From: Gibbula magus
Taxonomy: Eukaryota; Mollusca; Gastropoda; Trochida; Trochidae
Direction of reading: 5' to 3'
Assembly: GCA_936450465.1 (NCBI GenBank)
Contig: OW388293.1
Span: 24,391,860 to 24,455,859 of the forward strand
DNA: 64,000 nucleotides
The notes under the pieces were generated by a model. That model was not told the DNA's origin, made no database searches, and saw only the letters and a program-made list of their open reading frames with translations. Positions 1-12,890 of this stretch are shown here, in pieces; position 1 is the stretch's first letter, and the number at the start of each line of letters is the position of its first letter. Both the position numbers and the translations under genes were made by a program.

Positions 1-351
1 TGACCGACATGCCTTTTGAAAAGAACATTATATTATGAAATAATATTAATGTACACAATCAGGTGACCTCTTTGATAGTAATTTAATAGTTAATTATCAT
101 CAGTCTGTGCTATAGTAACTTAGACAGTAATAATAGTACATTTTAATCAATAATCTTTGATCTTGAATATTTTTAATAATCTTTGACCTAGTTACCATTT
201 TAAAAGTATTCTGATGATCATATCTTTTTTCGTTGTTTTTCTTACCATTATTGCTGTACATTAATATTCATATCAGAGTTAATAAGTACATACAGGTGCA
301 GAGATATTTGATAGCTTTTCTGATCTAATTTGATAAATGAAGAATATTAAG
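1..351. other. AT-rich non-coding DNA
   Basis: No coding frame, RNA gene or repeat structure is visible in this stretch. It is AT-rich like the rest of the window. Confidence 0.5.
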
Positions 352-477
352 TGAAGAAGTGTGTCATATATGGCTTTTACAGAACGAGTGTGAATTTTTA
401 TATTGCCTTAGCGAGAGTGCGCTTATTCACAAACTTGCACAAGTTTCGTAAAAGCAATTTCTGTCGCACATTTTCTA
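352..477. repeat. Foldback repeat, copy 1 of the 'TTTCGTAAAAG' family
   Basis: The segment holds two facing arms: a cATATGGCTTTTAC-like motif near the left end and GTTTCGTAAAAG near the right, separated by a GAGAG-containing centre. The same arrangement occurs at 59649-59757, and a half copy lies at 31083-31130. It is best read as a diverged palindromic non-autonomous DNA transposon. A 119-residue open frame crossing it and the adjacent SINE has no recognisable protein content. Confidence 0.55.
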
Positions 478-481
478 ATGT

Positions 482-681
482 AACTATGCATTGTGGTCAC
501 AGTGAAACCTGCAAGCATTGCCTGGAACTAGAGAACCATGGCTGGTACTGCACTGAATTTCAGGGTAATGTTGCACTCAAATCTTACTGCATGTACAACA
601 GTTCTCTACCAAAGACAAAATTGCTGAGCCCCTGGTGGGATTCAAACCTCTTGATCTGGAGCCAAAGACCAACTGAACTTT
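482..681 (-). mobile_element. tRNA-derived SINE (family S1), minus strand, lacking its 3' tail
   Basis: Read on the minus strand it contains the tRNA-like region, with a decayed B box seen on the plus strand as GGGATTCAAACC, then the body (GAGAACTGTTCTACATGCAG-like, TGCAATGCTACACTGAATTT-like, GGTTCGCTAGTTCCAG-like). It stops before the GCGGCGTTAAAC tail. The family is best defined by the full-length copy at 15228-15543. Many substitutions suggest an old insertion. Confidence 0.8.
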
Positions 682-2735
682 CATTCAGATTGTTATTCTT
701 TGATTCTTGATACATTGATTTTATGTTTCGACACCCTCTGAGTCTCAGAAGGTAAAATTATGCAATGAATATTGTGATTTTGAAAAACCGTTTTACAATT
801 ACGGTATTGAAACTGTATTTTGTAATGCAAACAGTTGGACTCCTTTGATTGGCTCGTCTTTGATCTCTTGAAGAGATGCTTTAAACTAGTTGCCTGAAAA
901 AGTGAAAGATATTTTATCAGTATCCCTTATTCTTTGAACTATCGCAATGCCTTCTGAAAAGATTTCATGGTTCAAAATTATTATTGCAAGTATGTTTTCA
1001 ATCCTTTACTAAGTCTCTGAAGGTTACGTAGAAGTGGAATACTTGAAAAGAATTGAGGTTTTTTTTTTTTTAACATGTCCACAATACAGAAGTTGTTATT
1101 CTCCTTTTCTTGACACAGATATTCGGTGACTAAGTTACCTTTTAAAAGTAACAAATTGAATCGTCTGAATGTTGGCTTGTAAAATGATTAAATTGTTTTC
1201 CTTACAGCTATAATATATCATAATGCAACTCTTTTGGAGTATAATCTATTAGAATAGATATTATTTTCAAATTAATATTATGAAAAGTTTTTATATTTTT
1301 ATTGATATATTTATGTAACACCTGTCCTCCAAATATGATGATTAAAAAAATGTTCATTACATATATACATATATATATACATATATACATACACACATAC
1401 ACATATGCAGTAAATTGGATGTTAGTTTACATATTTTTATATACGTTGCATTTATGAACAATGGATAACAACTTATTTCTTGTGAATATGTACACGTTTT
1501 GTATACATATGCTTACTCCTTCATCAGGTGAATTGTAAAAAAATCCAAAATGGGATACATATATACGTTCATTTATATAGCAAAGGAAACATGTAAAAAG
1601 GGTGAGGGAACTTAATTTCAGAAAGTAAATATATGAATATTGTATACGAATAGGATTTACAGTACATCAATAGGGTGTAAATACATTTTTTCGAGAAAAC
1701 AATCAATGGCCAGTTGGCTTTATTGAAGTGGTGGACACAGTGAGGATTCTGCAATACAAAATTGGTGGACTTTTGACAGCAGTTAACTGTTGAGACCAAG
1801 AATTGTATTGTTCTAATGTATTCCTTTTGAATAGAATATTAGTATAAGCAATTAATGACAGCACTATTAAATCAAATGCATTTATTAATGACAGTATTTG
1901 CTATACCCTGTCTGGCAAGTGAAATCAAGAGGTAAACTGATTTTGATCTGATTGATAAAGTTGCTGTAGAATTTAGGATTTTACAGATAAAAATCTTATG
2001 GGAGAATGGATGGTTAAACTTATGTAATTTTTAAGTGAACTTTAATCCATTGGGATTACTTGAAATATATTTCCTAATGTCTGTTGTTATTCCCTAGTTG
2101 GTGTTTTACTATCATGAGATAAATCAGATTTGATGTATCAACTGTATGGCGTTGTTACTCATGTTGAAGCTGAATATATGTCGCAGTATTTACACCTTGC
2201 ATCCATCTTCTATTACAATTTTCAAGGAACAAGTCCAAAGGGAAAAGGAAATAGATTTGTAAGCAATTTGAGATGAACTTTTTACCCTGGGATGAGTTGA
2301 GACTTCCTCAGAAGATGAATAAGTGGAGATTATTTGCTTCAGCGAACATTTCTATTCCATCAAGCTACAACTCCTAAGTTACCATTTCGGTCACGTTTCC
2401 TTCAAGAAGGGAGAGCAAATTGAATTTGACAGGCGTTATTGAGTATAGTGAGTCGTTAATATTGATTTGAAACTGTTTGTGTATACAGAGTGAAGATTAA
2501 CCACTTGTTTATTGTATTGTTAACAACTTTTTACACATCTTTAGTCCAAGAAATCTTAACCCTTCTTCTGCTGGAGTGAAAAATGGTCACATTATGTCTC
2601 AGGTACATTATCAAACAGGTGAAGTTGTAGACTAACATTTACTCTCAGAAATATTTTTGTCTTACCAACAGCATTTTACAATTCAAATAGTTATACAAAA
2701 TAGAGCCCTTAAGTATGCCTTAATTTCTGATACCT
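682..2735. other. AT-rich non-coding DNA
   Basis: There is no supported gene here. It contains a 12-T run near 1060 and an ATAT/ATAC-rich simple-sequence stretch at about 1360-1405 that creates a spurious minus-strand open frame of Met-Tyr-Ile-Cys-type codons. Confidence 0.5.
1360..1405. repeat. ATAC/ATAT/ACAC simple sequence
   Basis: Alternating purine-pyrimidine dinucleotides (ACATATATACATATAT style) over about 45 bases. This is a simple microsatellite with no visible function. Confidence 0.75.
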
Positions 2736-2800
2736 GGGGGGAGGGGGAGGGAGAGGGGGAGGGGGGGGGGGGGGAGGGGGAGGGGGGGGGGGGGGTGTGG
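2736..2800 (+). repeat. Poly-purine G-rich tract with many G-runs
   Basis: About 60 bases are nearly pure G broken by single A residues, including runs of 14-15 G. The plus strand could form several stacked G-quadruplexes. Such tracts are length-unstable and error-prone in sequencing, so the exact run lengths should not be trusted. Confidence 0.85.
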
Positions 2801-2843
2801 GAAGAGATCAGTTTTATACTTTTCTTGTGTTATTAATTCTTAT

Positions 2844-2924
2844 TCAATGTTTGAATGTGCACTACTGCCGAAGCGGCGTTAAACAATAACTCACTCACTC
2901 ACTCACTCACTCAATGTTTGAATG
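2844..2924 (+). mobile_element. Very short 5'-truncated SINE-tail insertion with 14-bp target duplications
   Basis: A 53-bp segment (2858-2910) carrying GAAGCGGCGTTAAAC followed by AATAAC and (TCAC)n is bracketed by identical 14-base copies of TCAATGTTTGAATG at 2844-2857 and 2911-2924. The duplications show insertion by target-primed reverse transcription. Only the 3' end of the source was copied, which marks GCGGCGTTAAAC plus (TCAC)n as the terminus recognised by the partner LINE reverse transcriptase. The tail differs from the S1 tail and may represent a sister family. Confidence 0.8.
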
Positions 2925-3538
2925 AGTTCTTATAAGTTCAAAAACATGAATAGCAAAGTTTAGTTTTAGACCTAAAAAGATCGCTCATTTCAATTCAAAC
3001 TTTGATACATTTAAAAAACAACAAGAACATGTTATAAATACAAAAATGTTAAAAATTAGATAAACTGGTTGTGTATTTAAGCTACAATTAGTTGCATTAT
3101 TGAAGAAGATCTGAACAAAACAAGGACAACCTTTCCAATTTATCTTGAACGCACTTGAGCTAAAAGAGAAATCGCTTGCCTGGACCAGCATAGCATGAGT
3201 GGACGTGATGTTTCCGTCATTTGTCGATTGGATTTGATTGGTCGTTCAGGATGCAGCGGCCATGGACCAAACAAAGCTTTCAAGCTGACACTAGCTCAGC
3301 AAGAATAGTCCAATTGTGTTTAAGATTTCACTCTTTGTCACTTTACAAACCGGAGATTGATTAACTCTTGCAGCATTGTTTTTAATGGAAGGAATGGTTT
3401 GTTAACTCTTTTAAGTCTGCTAGTAGGATTACTTTACCTGCCCAATGCAGAGAAGACAATAAACATTTCCTTAATTACAGCAGAGGTGGGGTTAACAGTC
3501 ACTTACTTTTCTTGGGTTAGGTGAATGGTTTAGATGAG

Positions 3539-3881
3539 GGGGCGAGATAGCACGTTCAGCTTCAGTTCAAGAGTTCTGTGGTTCTAATCCCACCAGGGGC
3601 TTGGCAACTTTGTTGGCTATGGAGAACTGTTCTACATGCAGTAAGGTTTGGGTGCAATGATACACTGAATTTCAGGGCAGTACTAGTATCACCCATTGTT
3701 CGCTAGTTCCAGCCTATGCTCAGGTTTCACTGCAAAGCATAGCGTCCATGGCATTGAAGGCTTTCTCCCTGCAATAGTACTAGCAGCCATGATATAAGTG
3801 AAGTACACTTGAAACTGGCGTTAAACCTCACCTCACCTCACCTCAACTCACCTCACCTCACCTCACCTCACCTCACCTCAC
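3539..3881 (+). mobile_element. tRNA-derived SINE (S1), near full length, with (CTCAC)n tail
   Basis: A diverged tRNA-like head (AGATAGCACGTTCAGCTTC, then a weak B box GTGGTTCTAATCCC) leads into the S1 body and ends in CTGGCGTTAAAC followed by about eleven CTCAC-like units at 3827-3881. The head has lost part of the A box, so it is probably transcriptionally dead. Orientation and order match the copy at 15228-15543. Confidence 0.88.
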
Positions 3882-4093
3882 TATGTAACTCTCCAATGAT
3901 ATACATACATATGGCAAAGAGTTTCAAGAGGTAAAGAGTTAAGTTTATTCATGTAAAAAGAAATCATGGTATGAAAATTCTTAAAGTAAGCGGGTTTACT
4001 TTGTATTGTTTTGAAACCCTTTGTTGATGAAACAAACTACTTCTAGTTCTTTAATATTCAATATTGAAGTAATCCTCCTAGATCCATCAATCC

Positions 4094-4250
4094 AGCTTGG
4101 TACCCCCACTGTTCGCTAGTTCCAGCCGATGCTCGCAGGTTTCACCGCAAAGCATAGCCACATGGCATTGCGGGCTTTCTCCCTGCTGTAATACTACCAG
4201 CCGTGATATAAGTGAAATACTCTTGAAAGCAGCGTTAAACCCCAACACAC
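4094..4250 (+). mobile_element. S1 SINE, 5'-truncated
   Basis: The copy starts inside the S1 body (CCCACTGTTCGCTAGTTCC) and ends in GCAGCGTTAAACCCCAAC. A probable 12-base target duplication with one mismatch (TCCATCAATCCA left, TCCATTAATCCA right) flanks it. The two open frames that cross it on opposite strands are artefacts of the SINE. Confidence 0.85.
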
Positions 4251-5312
4251 CTCCATTAATCCAACCCCTGGCAAAGTAGTCGTAAATCAACAGGTTTACA
4301 TCTAGATCTTAGAAAGATGTTACTTTATTAAGGCTTTCTAAATTCATGGACTCCTTCCAACTGCAGACAACAACATTGCTATTCATATCAGCGCTACATG
4401 TATTAAAACTTTCCAAAGCTGCAATTATAAATGATAATTCCTGATGACCTGCTACCATCCACAGCATGTGTTTGATGTCCCTGTGACGTAAGTTATTCCA
4501 TGATAGCCGCTTGTATAACAGGGTTCAAAACTCTCATTATGCTTTGCCGAGGGCAATGGAGATTGTTAGCGAAGCAACTTGACATTATTGTAACAATTTG
4601 CCAATGGGCTATAGAATCGTCAGTGTTTATTGGTGCAAATATGTAAATGCCAGGTATACTTGTAAGTGCAAACTCATTTTTAAAATGTTTGTATTGTACG
4701 TTTCTTCAGGCAATGATTTTTTAAAAAAGGAATTGAAATGAATAAGGTACTTAGCTACTTTCAATACCTTTTGTGGTGATATTCATACTCTTTGTACAAG
4801 CTGTTGTAGCTTTTGTAATAAATGTTATTGTTAGTAAGTCCTTATTGTAACAGTTATTTTGCATCTGATGACAGCTAATTCAACTTACTGAGCACATCAA
4901 CTCAAGGATGTAATCGTGTCCGTAAACAAGGTCATCAACCTTTTTATATTCAATGTCATTTTGACTTAACTTCTGTGTAGTGTAATTAAAAATGTTAGTT
5001 TCTATTCAATATCACTGATATTTATCATCCATTCACCCATTAAAATGTATTTTCAGCCTGAATTTGTCAGTTCTGTCAGACAGAAAGAGGCTGGCTTCTA
5101 TCATGGTCACATCTCCCATAGAGATATTACCCGAAGCTGTTCTCGTTATCAATTCTGTATCCATTGGGAACGTACGTCATAGCAGGTATAGGGTAATTGG
5201 GGCAGGAAATTAATGAAAAGATCACACCAATATTGGATATTCAAGGCACGTTAGACTTGTCCCAGTGGCCTATCTGTCATGCTTCAGTAAGCAGGATTCT
5301 GATGGCGACATT

Positions 5313-5530
5313 TGGACCAAGTTAGATGATGGTTTAGTTTGATCTGGTGTTACGAATTTTCAACATTTGGATGAAGTTAGATTATGGTTTAGTTTGATCT
5401 GGTGTTATGAATTTTCAACATTTTGATCTGGTGTTATGAATTTTCAACATTTGGATGAAGTTAGATTATGGTTTAGTTTGATCTGGTGTTATGAATTTTC
5501 CAACATTTGGATGAAATTAGCTGACGGTTA
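5313..5530. repeat. Short tandem duplications of a ~50-60 bp AT-rich unit
   Basis: The words CATTTGGATGAAGTTAGAT and GTTTAGTTTGATCTGGTGTT recur about four times with small insertions and a one-base slip near 5500. This is a local minisatellite with no coding potential. Confidence 0.75.
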
Positions 5531-5790
5531 GTTTTTGTCCAGTTTTATTTATTTCTGACTTTGGGATAAAGTTGGCTGATATGATCAGTTTCACCTAGAT
5601 TTATAAATTTTTAACTTTTAGATTAAGATTGCTGATATTGTTTAGTTTTAATTGATTTGAATTAATCAATTATTTGACTATATCTCATTTAAATTAGAGT
5701 TTGAATTAAATATTGTGTATATTTTGGTCAAACTTGACATCTGAAATTTATTTTAGAAATACTTGCCATTTAGATAGTGAAGAAATATAA

Positions 5791-6013
5791 CATGGTTATA
5801 TTTGGGATAACACTACCTTCAATAGAACAAATTCTTGAACTTTTTCGGACCGAGTCCCATGCGGGATTCGAACCGACGCCCTCAGAGTAAGGCAACTATC
5901 GCCAGCATTGACTGTACCAACAGCTTACCATACGACCATGTCGAAGCGAAATGGCCCGAAAAAGTACAAGAATTTGTACTATTGAAGGTAGTGTTATCCC
6001 AAATATAACCATG
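5791..6013. mobile_element. Foldback (MITE-like) element with 58-bp inverted arms and a tRNA-like centre
   Basis: The left arm (5791-5848) begins CATGGTTATATTTGGGATAA and the right arm (5956-6013) ends with its near-exact complement. About 107 bases lie between them. On the minus strand this centre reads like a tRNA gene: an A-box-like GTATGGTAAGCTGTTGG and a B box GGTTCGAATCCC at the expected spacing. The element is therefore either a DNA-type foldback that captured a tRNA/SINE head or a SINE-derived hairpin. Target duplications are not clear. A diverged relative lies at 17155-17290. Confidence 0.72.
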
Positions 6014-9000
6014 TGAAATTTATTTGATGGTTTGATGTTGCTATTTGGATCTTAAATATTATGGATGCATTTTATCTTCTTTAGAGTTGATAGTGTGGCT
6101 AATGATATTCAGGTGAATATGGTTGACAGGAGTGGACGGTTATTTGACAAGATTAGGGTGAATTTATAGGAGGGGAGTTTCTCCGTTCTTCACATCAAAC
6201 AGAAGGCAGACTGTCACTCAAAAATATGTTGCATCTTTCACGGAAGTGAAATATTTCCATGTTTTTGACACTTGGTGGCCTTGAAGCAGTTTCGCCTATG
6301 ACATAAAATCTTCTGTTGGACAGAGGTACAGCTCATTTGACGTTTGAGGAGGGAGGAGTCATGGTGTCATGGAGTCACAATTAAAGCATGAATATATGTT
6401 GTTTATCTATATTCAGTCTATTGGGATTAACTCTATTACATATTTTCAATAAAACAGTAAGAGGTCTGTTTTTATGTTTGATGATAAAGAATTATTATGA
6501 TTGAAAAAAAAAGAATCATTATAAGCCACGATAAAGAGTCATTACGATAGTACGACAGCTGCACGTGCCAAACATTTTAACTGACAATGAGTCTTTATAT
6601 CATGCCAGTGATGTACAGATGATAATGTTGTAAAATCAACATGACATATGGTCACAAAAGATTTTCATAAAGCCTTGAGACGATAAAAACATTTACAATA
6701 CACTACAGAGATTATACAATGGTTACAGTGAGGAGCAATACATTCATGTCTTTATGAAATTTTTAAATGTCTCTGAATGACTATGTACATTCCATTGGAT
6801 AAGAAATGGAGGAGTTTTAGATATATCTAAAGACAAACGGATCTTGACTGTGTGTTTTTGTTTGAATAACTCATCTGTTTTAAAATATTCTGATATTTTA
6901 TATTAAATTTTTATGATAAATTTTCAAAGGATAAAAGGTTATAAAAAATAACAGTATATGAAGGTAAGTCTTTAAAAGTCATTTTAAGTTTCCTTAAATA
7001 TAGAAAAAAAATTTGTCCCCATACCCGCCCATTGCAAAAAAAATTTCTGCACCCCGAACCCCCACCCAACCCAAGACCCCCCCCCCCCCCCCTGGATCCG
7101 CCACTGGAAATAACATATATATCTAGAAGAAAAGCTGTGAAACACTTCTTCGATATATATAGTCCTTCGTGAGAATTTTGAATCAAAATAGATTGTCAAC
7201 TTGAAGAGTATATATAGAAGGAAAAAACTTGGTTTAATTGAAGTGAACCTTGCCTTTATCTGATATGGCTTAGTTTTATGATGGTTAGAATGTCTGAATG
7301 AAGTCCTTGTTGACAGGTATATCTTCAGTTGCCCTTAAAATTGCTGCTCAATCTGGTGCTTGATACTACATTACTAAGTTAGATCATTTAATATTTTTCT
7401 TACCAGATTTATGGTGTTCTAATTCAGTCTTTATGTGGACATGTTGTGACTGCTTCGTTTACCTGAATTTTTGACAATGTCAAACATTGTCTGTGTTTTT
7501 TAAACTTAGATTTTAATAATTTTGCATGAAACATGAAAGAGTTTTGTGATTGAGACTGAGCCATTTTTCCAAAGATTTTAGGTTTTGATCACAGTGAGCT
7601 TATCTGATGAAATTGATAAGAATTTTAGTTGATATTCAAAAGCAATATTAAAATGGAATTTATCTCTTAAGAAATGTAACATTTGGACACATTAGTATAT
7701 ATTCATGGTTCTCAAACAAAAGTCTGAGAAATTAGAATTGCATAACGTGTCTGAATTCAATAAAAAGTAAATAATATTGAAAATGACATTATGTTAGACT
7801 GAACCATCTATTCAAAACAGAATAGGCTTAAGTTTCAACATTACAGTATTATGTATTATCGTCTAATCGTTTAATCTACTTCAAGGAATGACTATATTTT
7901 CATTGTAACATTACTGCAGCACATCGCATCAAAATCTAAATTGTGTACATAAATCATTATGAACTTTTAGTAGCCTTGGAAGATATATGTATACCTCTAA
8001 CCATACTTTTCATTTCTTATACTGTCCATACAATAGCAAACTTTCCTCAAAAATATATCAACCAAATAAAAACATTCTCCTCCTAGAATTCTTATACAAC
8101 GTATATTGAATTTTGTGTTTTGAATCCATAATACTTGCTCGGTTGCCCGAATTTTATTTTGTTCCACTTAAACCTATAAAAAAAAAAGGAAAAAAAGGAA
8201 AGAAATCTCATCCTTGCGCCTTTTTCTGTAAAATACAATAGTATAAAAACTCGGCAAAACGGCAAAATTGGAGTTGATTTGAGAAATTTTGCCAATTTCT
8301 TGTAACACTCATCTGCTTGATGAAAATAATTCTTATCCAAGGTTTCTCAACACCATTTGTCAAAGAAAAAGAAAAAGCCCGAACATCACCGTTGACGTTA
8401 ATACCAGTGGTTAGGGAACCATTGGGATGAAGTCTGTCTGTGTGTCTTCACACGTGCGATGGCTCCTCCTGCGATGTGATTTATAGGCTGATGTCTTGTG
8501 GAAAGAGTTATCCTAATGCTCGACTTCCATCTGAGTAGGCTTCAGCCAAGGTGCTCCACTTTCTCCTCACTTGTTTTCCTACCATCTTATCTCCATCTCT
8601 GTTTGTTTACAAGGTACTTGGTATGCCTTGCTTCTGCCAGGGAAAGCGGAAGTTTAATTGAATATATATACACCAAGGGATATGTTTTTGCTTGTATTTC
8701 TCAGAGAATCTTGTGTTAATATTTCCTGAGGTGATCATAACCTTGCTGAGGAGGAGTGTGATATAATTTATCAAAAAAGATTTCCCCTAAAAATGAAGCT
8801 TTTTTAATATTTTTGAGGACGGAGAAATATATAACATATTTCTCCTTGGTTAATGTCTGTTACATTTAAGATGTTTTATAACTTGTTGGAAGAATTCAAA
8901 ACTATTCCTTTAGTATTGATCTTGCCTAGTCTGCCATCTAATTGTATTTTAATATTCCTGTCGTTAAAAACATGTTCTAAATCTGCTGTCACAAGGCAAT

Positions 9001-12000
9001 GTGCATCACATCCTCTTAATCTGTTTGAACAAACTTATGTTTTCTAACAGTTCTTGAAAGTAATTATAATTATTGATTTTCCTAGTTTATAACAGTTAAG
9101 GTTTAGAAAGGAACTTGCTCTGCAACATTGATTACGAATTTTCGATTGACAGTCCCATCATCAGGAAGTTCCATTTTGTTGAAAAGAAATATGAAAAAGG
9201 AGGATTTTACATGCATTGATTTGTTTAGGATGCATGGTGCACCAGCCAATGCATACATGCCTTGCTAATTGGAAAATCTTGAAGACCATGCTATTAGAGA
9301 CAGAAGAGTTCTTGAACGGAGGCAAACAGACCTATCACACAATTTCAGATTGATTTGGATTGTGGACAGGATGTCGGAGATCTCTCACTGTCCTTGTAAG
9401 AAGGGGGGATAATTGCAACCGGGTTATTGGTCATTGATTGGTACGTTTACCACACCAAAGGTTGCCCACGGCCTATTGTCATTTGTGGCCTGCTAACATT
9501 CGCGACTGCCATGACCTCAGTTCATTATGATCCCAATATTGCTTGAATTACCAATGACACAATGCTTGTTGGCTAGTTCTCTTGGTTTCCTATTGACGTG
9601 TCTTGTGAGCAAGATCGAGCCAATACCACAAAGACAGAATGTCCAATAAGCCAACTTCAAAGTGGAAATTTGTCAATTCAAAAGGCAAAGTTAAACTAAT
9701 TCAAAACAAAGTGGGTTCCCAGGTTCTGGTCTTATTACAATACCATATTTGCCCTTATAAGTGCCCCAACCTAAATAATACCCCCCTACTCAAGTATATT
9801 GCTCCCCATCGATTCTTAAACTTGGTGATTACAGTAAGTAATCATATGGAATGTATGTTCCTTGAAGTCATTGCTAGTCTTGTAAAAGAAAAATGCTTGA
9901 ACTCATTTCCAGTCTTATAAAAAGGAGAACCATCATCTTCACATCATAGCAAACATGCTCCTAGATATCACCTCCTCTAACATAATGAATTGTGTAATGT
10001 TATAAGTATATCAACATTATGCCGAAAAGTAACTCACAAGTTACTAGCTCTGAATCATGAGTTACCATGCACTGCTTATTGAAGAAAGGTTTCCAGGATC
10101 TTGGCTTCAGCTGGCCGTATGTCAAACTCTGACAGACACATTTGTACTTGACAGACCAGAGCGTTGTTCATAGCATCCGCAGACTACAGCAAGTCAGGAC
10201 ATTTTGTCGATTGACATACTCAGACCTGATTGAGATGTCTCCAATAGGGAAATACTGTCAGATCCAAATGGAATCCACCGGGAGTCACATTGATCTTGGT
10301 GTTCTTGTACTAAACATGTCATTAGCGGTATGTATGTGTGTGTACTCGATGCTAAGTATGGGGAACCTTCACTTTATATCTGTGTTTAAACCTAGCCTTT
10401 TGTATTGTGTTCTATTCTTGTACTAAACATGTCATTAGTGTTATGTGTGAATACTTGCTGCAGAGAAAGGAAAAGTATGTTTCTATGTTTCTAAGACATG
10501 TGATTTTTGTGACTTTTGTAACAACGAGAGCTAAGAACATTCAAAGATAATAGATACTGTTTGCTGAGACTAACACTTTTATAAGATTGATTTGAATTCC
10601 ACTCATCTATATGGCAACTGTAGGGTTAGAAGATCTGTAGTGAACCAGTACATATTTAGCCTCACCTGGGTTATCTAGTACCACAGTAAACAGACATTTT
10701 GTTTTTTTAAGTGTTTACATATAGCATAGACTAACACTGTTCAAGTAGTGTTCTGTATTTAATACAGAATTGTCTACAGCAACCTGCCTTTCCTTCTTCA
10801 CCAAACTGTAAAATCAGATTTACTCGGTATACAATACTTTGTAATGTCTATTTGATACACAATACCCACCTGTTGATTTATTGCGATGTCAGTGATGCTG
10901 AATGTATTGACCCAAATGTATTACCTGTTAACGATACGATAGGTGAGAAATGTAACACCTCTATTGACTGATTACCTGCCCTCCTGACTACTCAGGTATT
11001 TTAAAGACCATGATCGTACTAGAGACCTGACCTGAAAAAATATTTTCTAAACGGCTAACCAAACTAAGTATCTGTTAAGTTTGTTGTGGGTTTAAATGGC
11101 TTTTGATTTGTTTGCAGTTGCATTTGCAATATAGGGATATATCTTACAGATCTTATTACTTCTTTGGGACGGTTGTAGTTGTTCTTTGTTAATTGATCAT
11201 ATGAAAGTTAATGTACTTGTCAAAATGTTTAAAGTGCAAAACACAAGAAATAAGTGTTGAATGACGTTTTTACAAAAGTGTGTATTATATAATATAGTAA
11301 TATTACCAGTTAGTTGTCAATTTCAATTCTAATCTATCTATAATAGATAACTAACTGTCAAATTGCTTTTACATGAAAAAAAGGCATAACAGCAATCTTG
11401 TTAATAGATCTTTAACAGCGCGTTTCATGTGTTTTAATCAGTCTAGCAAATGTTTTGGGGTAAATATCGGTGAATGTCAGCCATTTGTTAATGCTCCATG
11501 TCCAAGGAAGCTTGCCCCAGGGACCTCTGTGTAGCCAGGATGCATGGGCAAAATAATCTGTAAAGAGGAATTGAACCTTTATGAGCTGTCTCTGTCACAA
11601 AATGTGTCTGTGGCAATTCTTTGCTGATATTGTTGCAAAGGTCAGTCGTTACTCAGGGTATTTTCAACCTGCCAAGACCCATTTGGCAGATCAATGCAGA
11701 CAAAGTTAAAGAGACTTTCTCACCTAACATGTGTAGACGATTGTGTTTGGATTACAGACTCATCTGTCCACAAACAAGAGGAAAATGTCTTGTCCATGTT
11801 AAGTTAAGTGATAAATGGGTTTAAAAGTTGCCTTTTTCGGAAATGAAAGAACAAAATCTTCCCGAATGGTTTTGTACGTGATGTTTCATCTGATACTGAA
11901 AAGTTGTGGTAAAACCTAAAAGCATATCTGTAAAAAAATGACTACAAAGATCTTCTACATGATGGTGTTACTAATTAAAAATTTAAAGCTAAGGTTTATT

Positions 12001-12597
12001 CATTCCTTTATTTTGGTATGGTTGTGTAGACAACTTTCTGTATCATAAATAATCAATAAATAATCCGGTGAATAATGAAGATTTTCTGCAAATCTAATTT
12101 CACCAATTTGAATTAATTTCGACCAGAAGCAAAATAACTTTAAACGGAATATCATCTAGTGTTTTCGAAATACATATATAGTAGTGAATTTATGTTTGAA
12201 TTAAGTTATTGGTGACTTAATATCCTTTCTGGACAACTGAAGATGGTATTGAGACCTTTTCTCTCAATCAATTGGAGTCTCCATATGATATAAAGAGGAT
12301 TTATGAAGTATTCAGAAATCTTTTCCAAGGAAACGTTACTGATAATATTTAGAGAACCATAAACCATAAGATCATCTCAATGTCAGCTATTTGGTAGATA
12401 ACCGCTACTGAGTGTGAAGAATTAATGAGATATTCATACAAGCAGACAATCTCCCCCTTTGAATGAAATACAGGTTTATGACCATATCAGCTAACTGATT
12501 GGGGTTTAAAGAGCTCTTGTATGCAGGCTTATCGCAAATAGACAAGTGTTGGTTGCACTGGGCCTGGCCAGTGTGAACTCTTCCTTTATCTTTCATC
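6014..12597. other. Mostly unique non-coding DNA
   Basis: No gene is supported. Open frames here (for example 8092-8340 minus, 9639-9920 plus, 10142-10426 plus) are short, lack recognisable domains and have AT-driven composition. The stretch 9300-9600 is less AT-rich and could include a conserved non-coding or exon-like patch, but nothing can be named. A short word, CTTGTACTAAACATGTCATT, is repeated near 10305 and 10415. Confidence 0.5.
6990..7106 (-). repeat. Dispersed-repeat terminus CAGTGGCGGATCCAGG with a 16-C run
   Basis: On the minus strand the segment begins CAGTGGCGGATCCAGG (7091-7106), then a 16-base G run, then G/T-rich DNA. That opening is one I recognise as a widespread invertebrate repeat terminus, but I cannot assign the superfamily from this fragment. 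Two glycine-rich minus-strand frames crossing it are artefacts of the homopolymer. Confidence 0.45.
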
Positions 12598-12890
12598 CTG
12601 AGCTACCAACATGATGGAGAACTGTACTTCTTCTTCAGGGTGCAGTCTTGCAAATTTAGCAATAAGTTAACAGCCTAAATGTTGAACTTTCTGTAAGAGC
12701 TTTTATAAAAGAGGCCTGCCCATGCTTTATTGACCACCAGGAAGCATTTCTAATAGACCGAGCTACCAAAATGATGCAGAATTGTACTTCTTCTTCTAAT
12801 AAATTTAGCAATAAGTTATCAGCCTCAATGTTGAACTTTCTGTATGGAAGTGGCTTGCCAATGCTTGACTGACCAGCAGGGGGTGTTTTT
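12598..12890. repeat. Two-copy tandem duplication (~160 and ~130 bp)
   Basis: GAGCTACCAACATGATGGAG...GTACTTCTTCTTC...AATAAGTTAACAGCC...GTTGAACTTTCTGTA is followed immediately by a second diverged copy starting GAGCTACCAAAATGATGCAG at about 12759. The second copy carries an internal deletion. Confidence 0.75.

Noticed and set aside
2443..2457. T7-promoter-like word on the minus strand (plus strand TATAGTGAGTCGTTA)
   Set aside because: It resembles the complement of the phage T7 promoter but departs from it at the 3' side, sits in ordinary AT-rich host DNA and has no vector sequence around it. Chance similarity.
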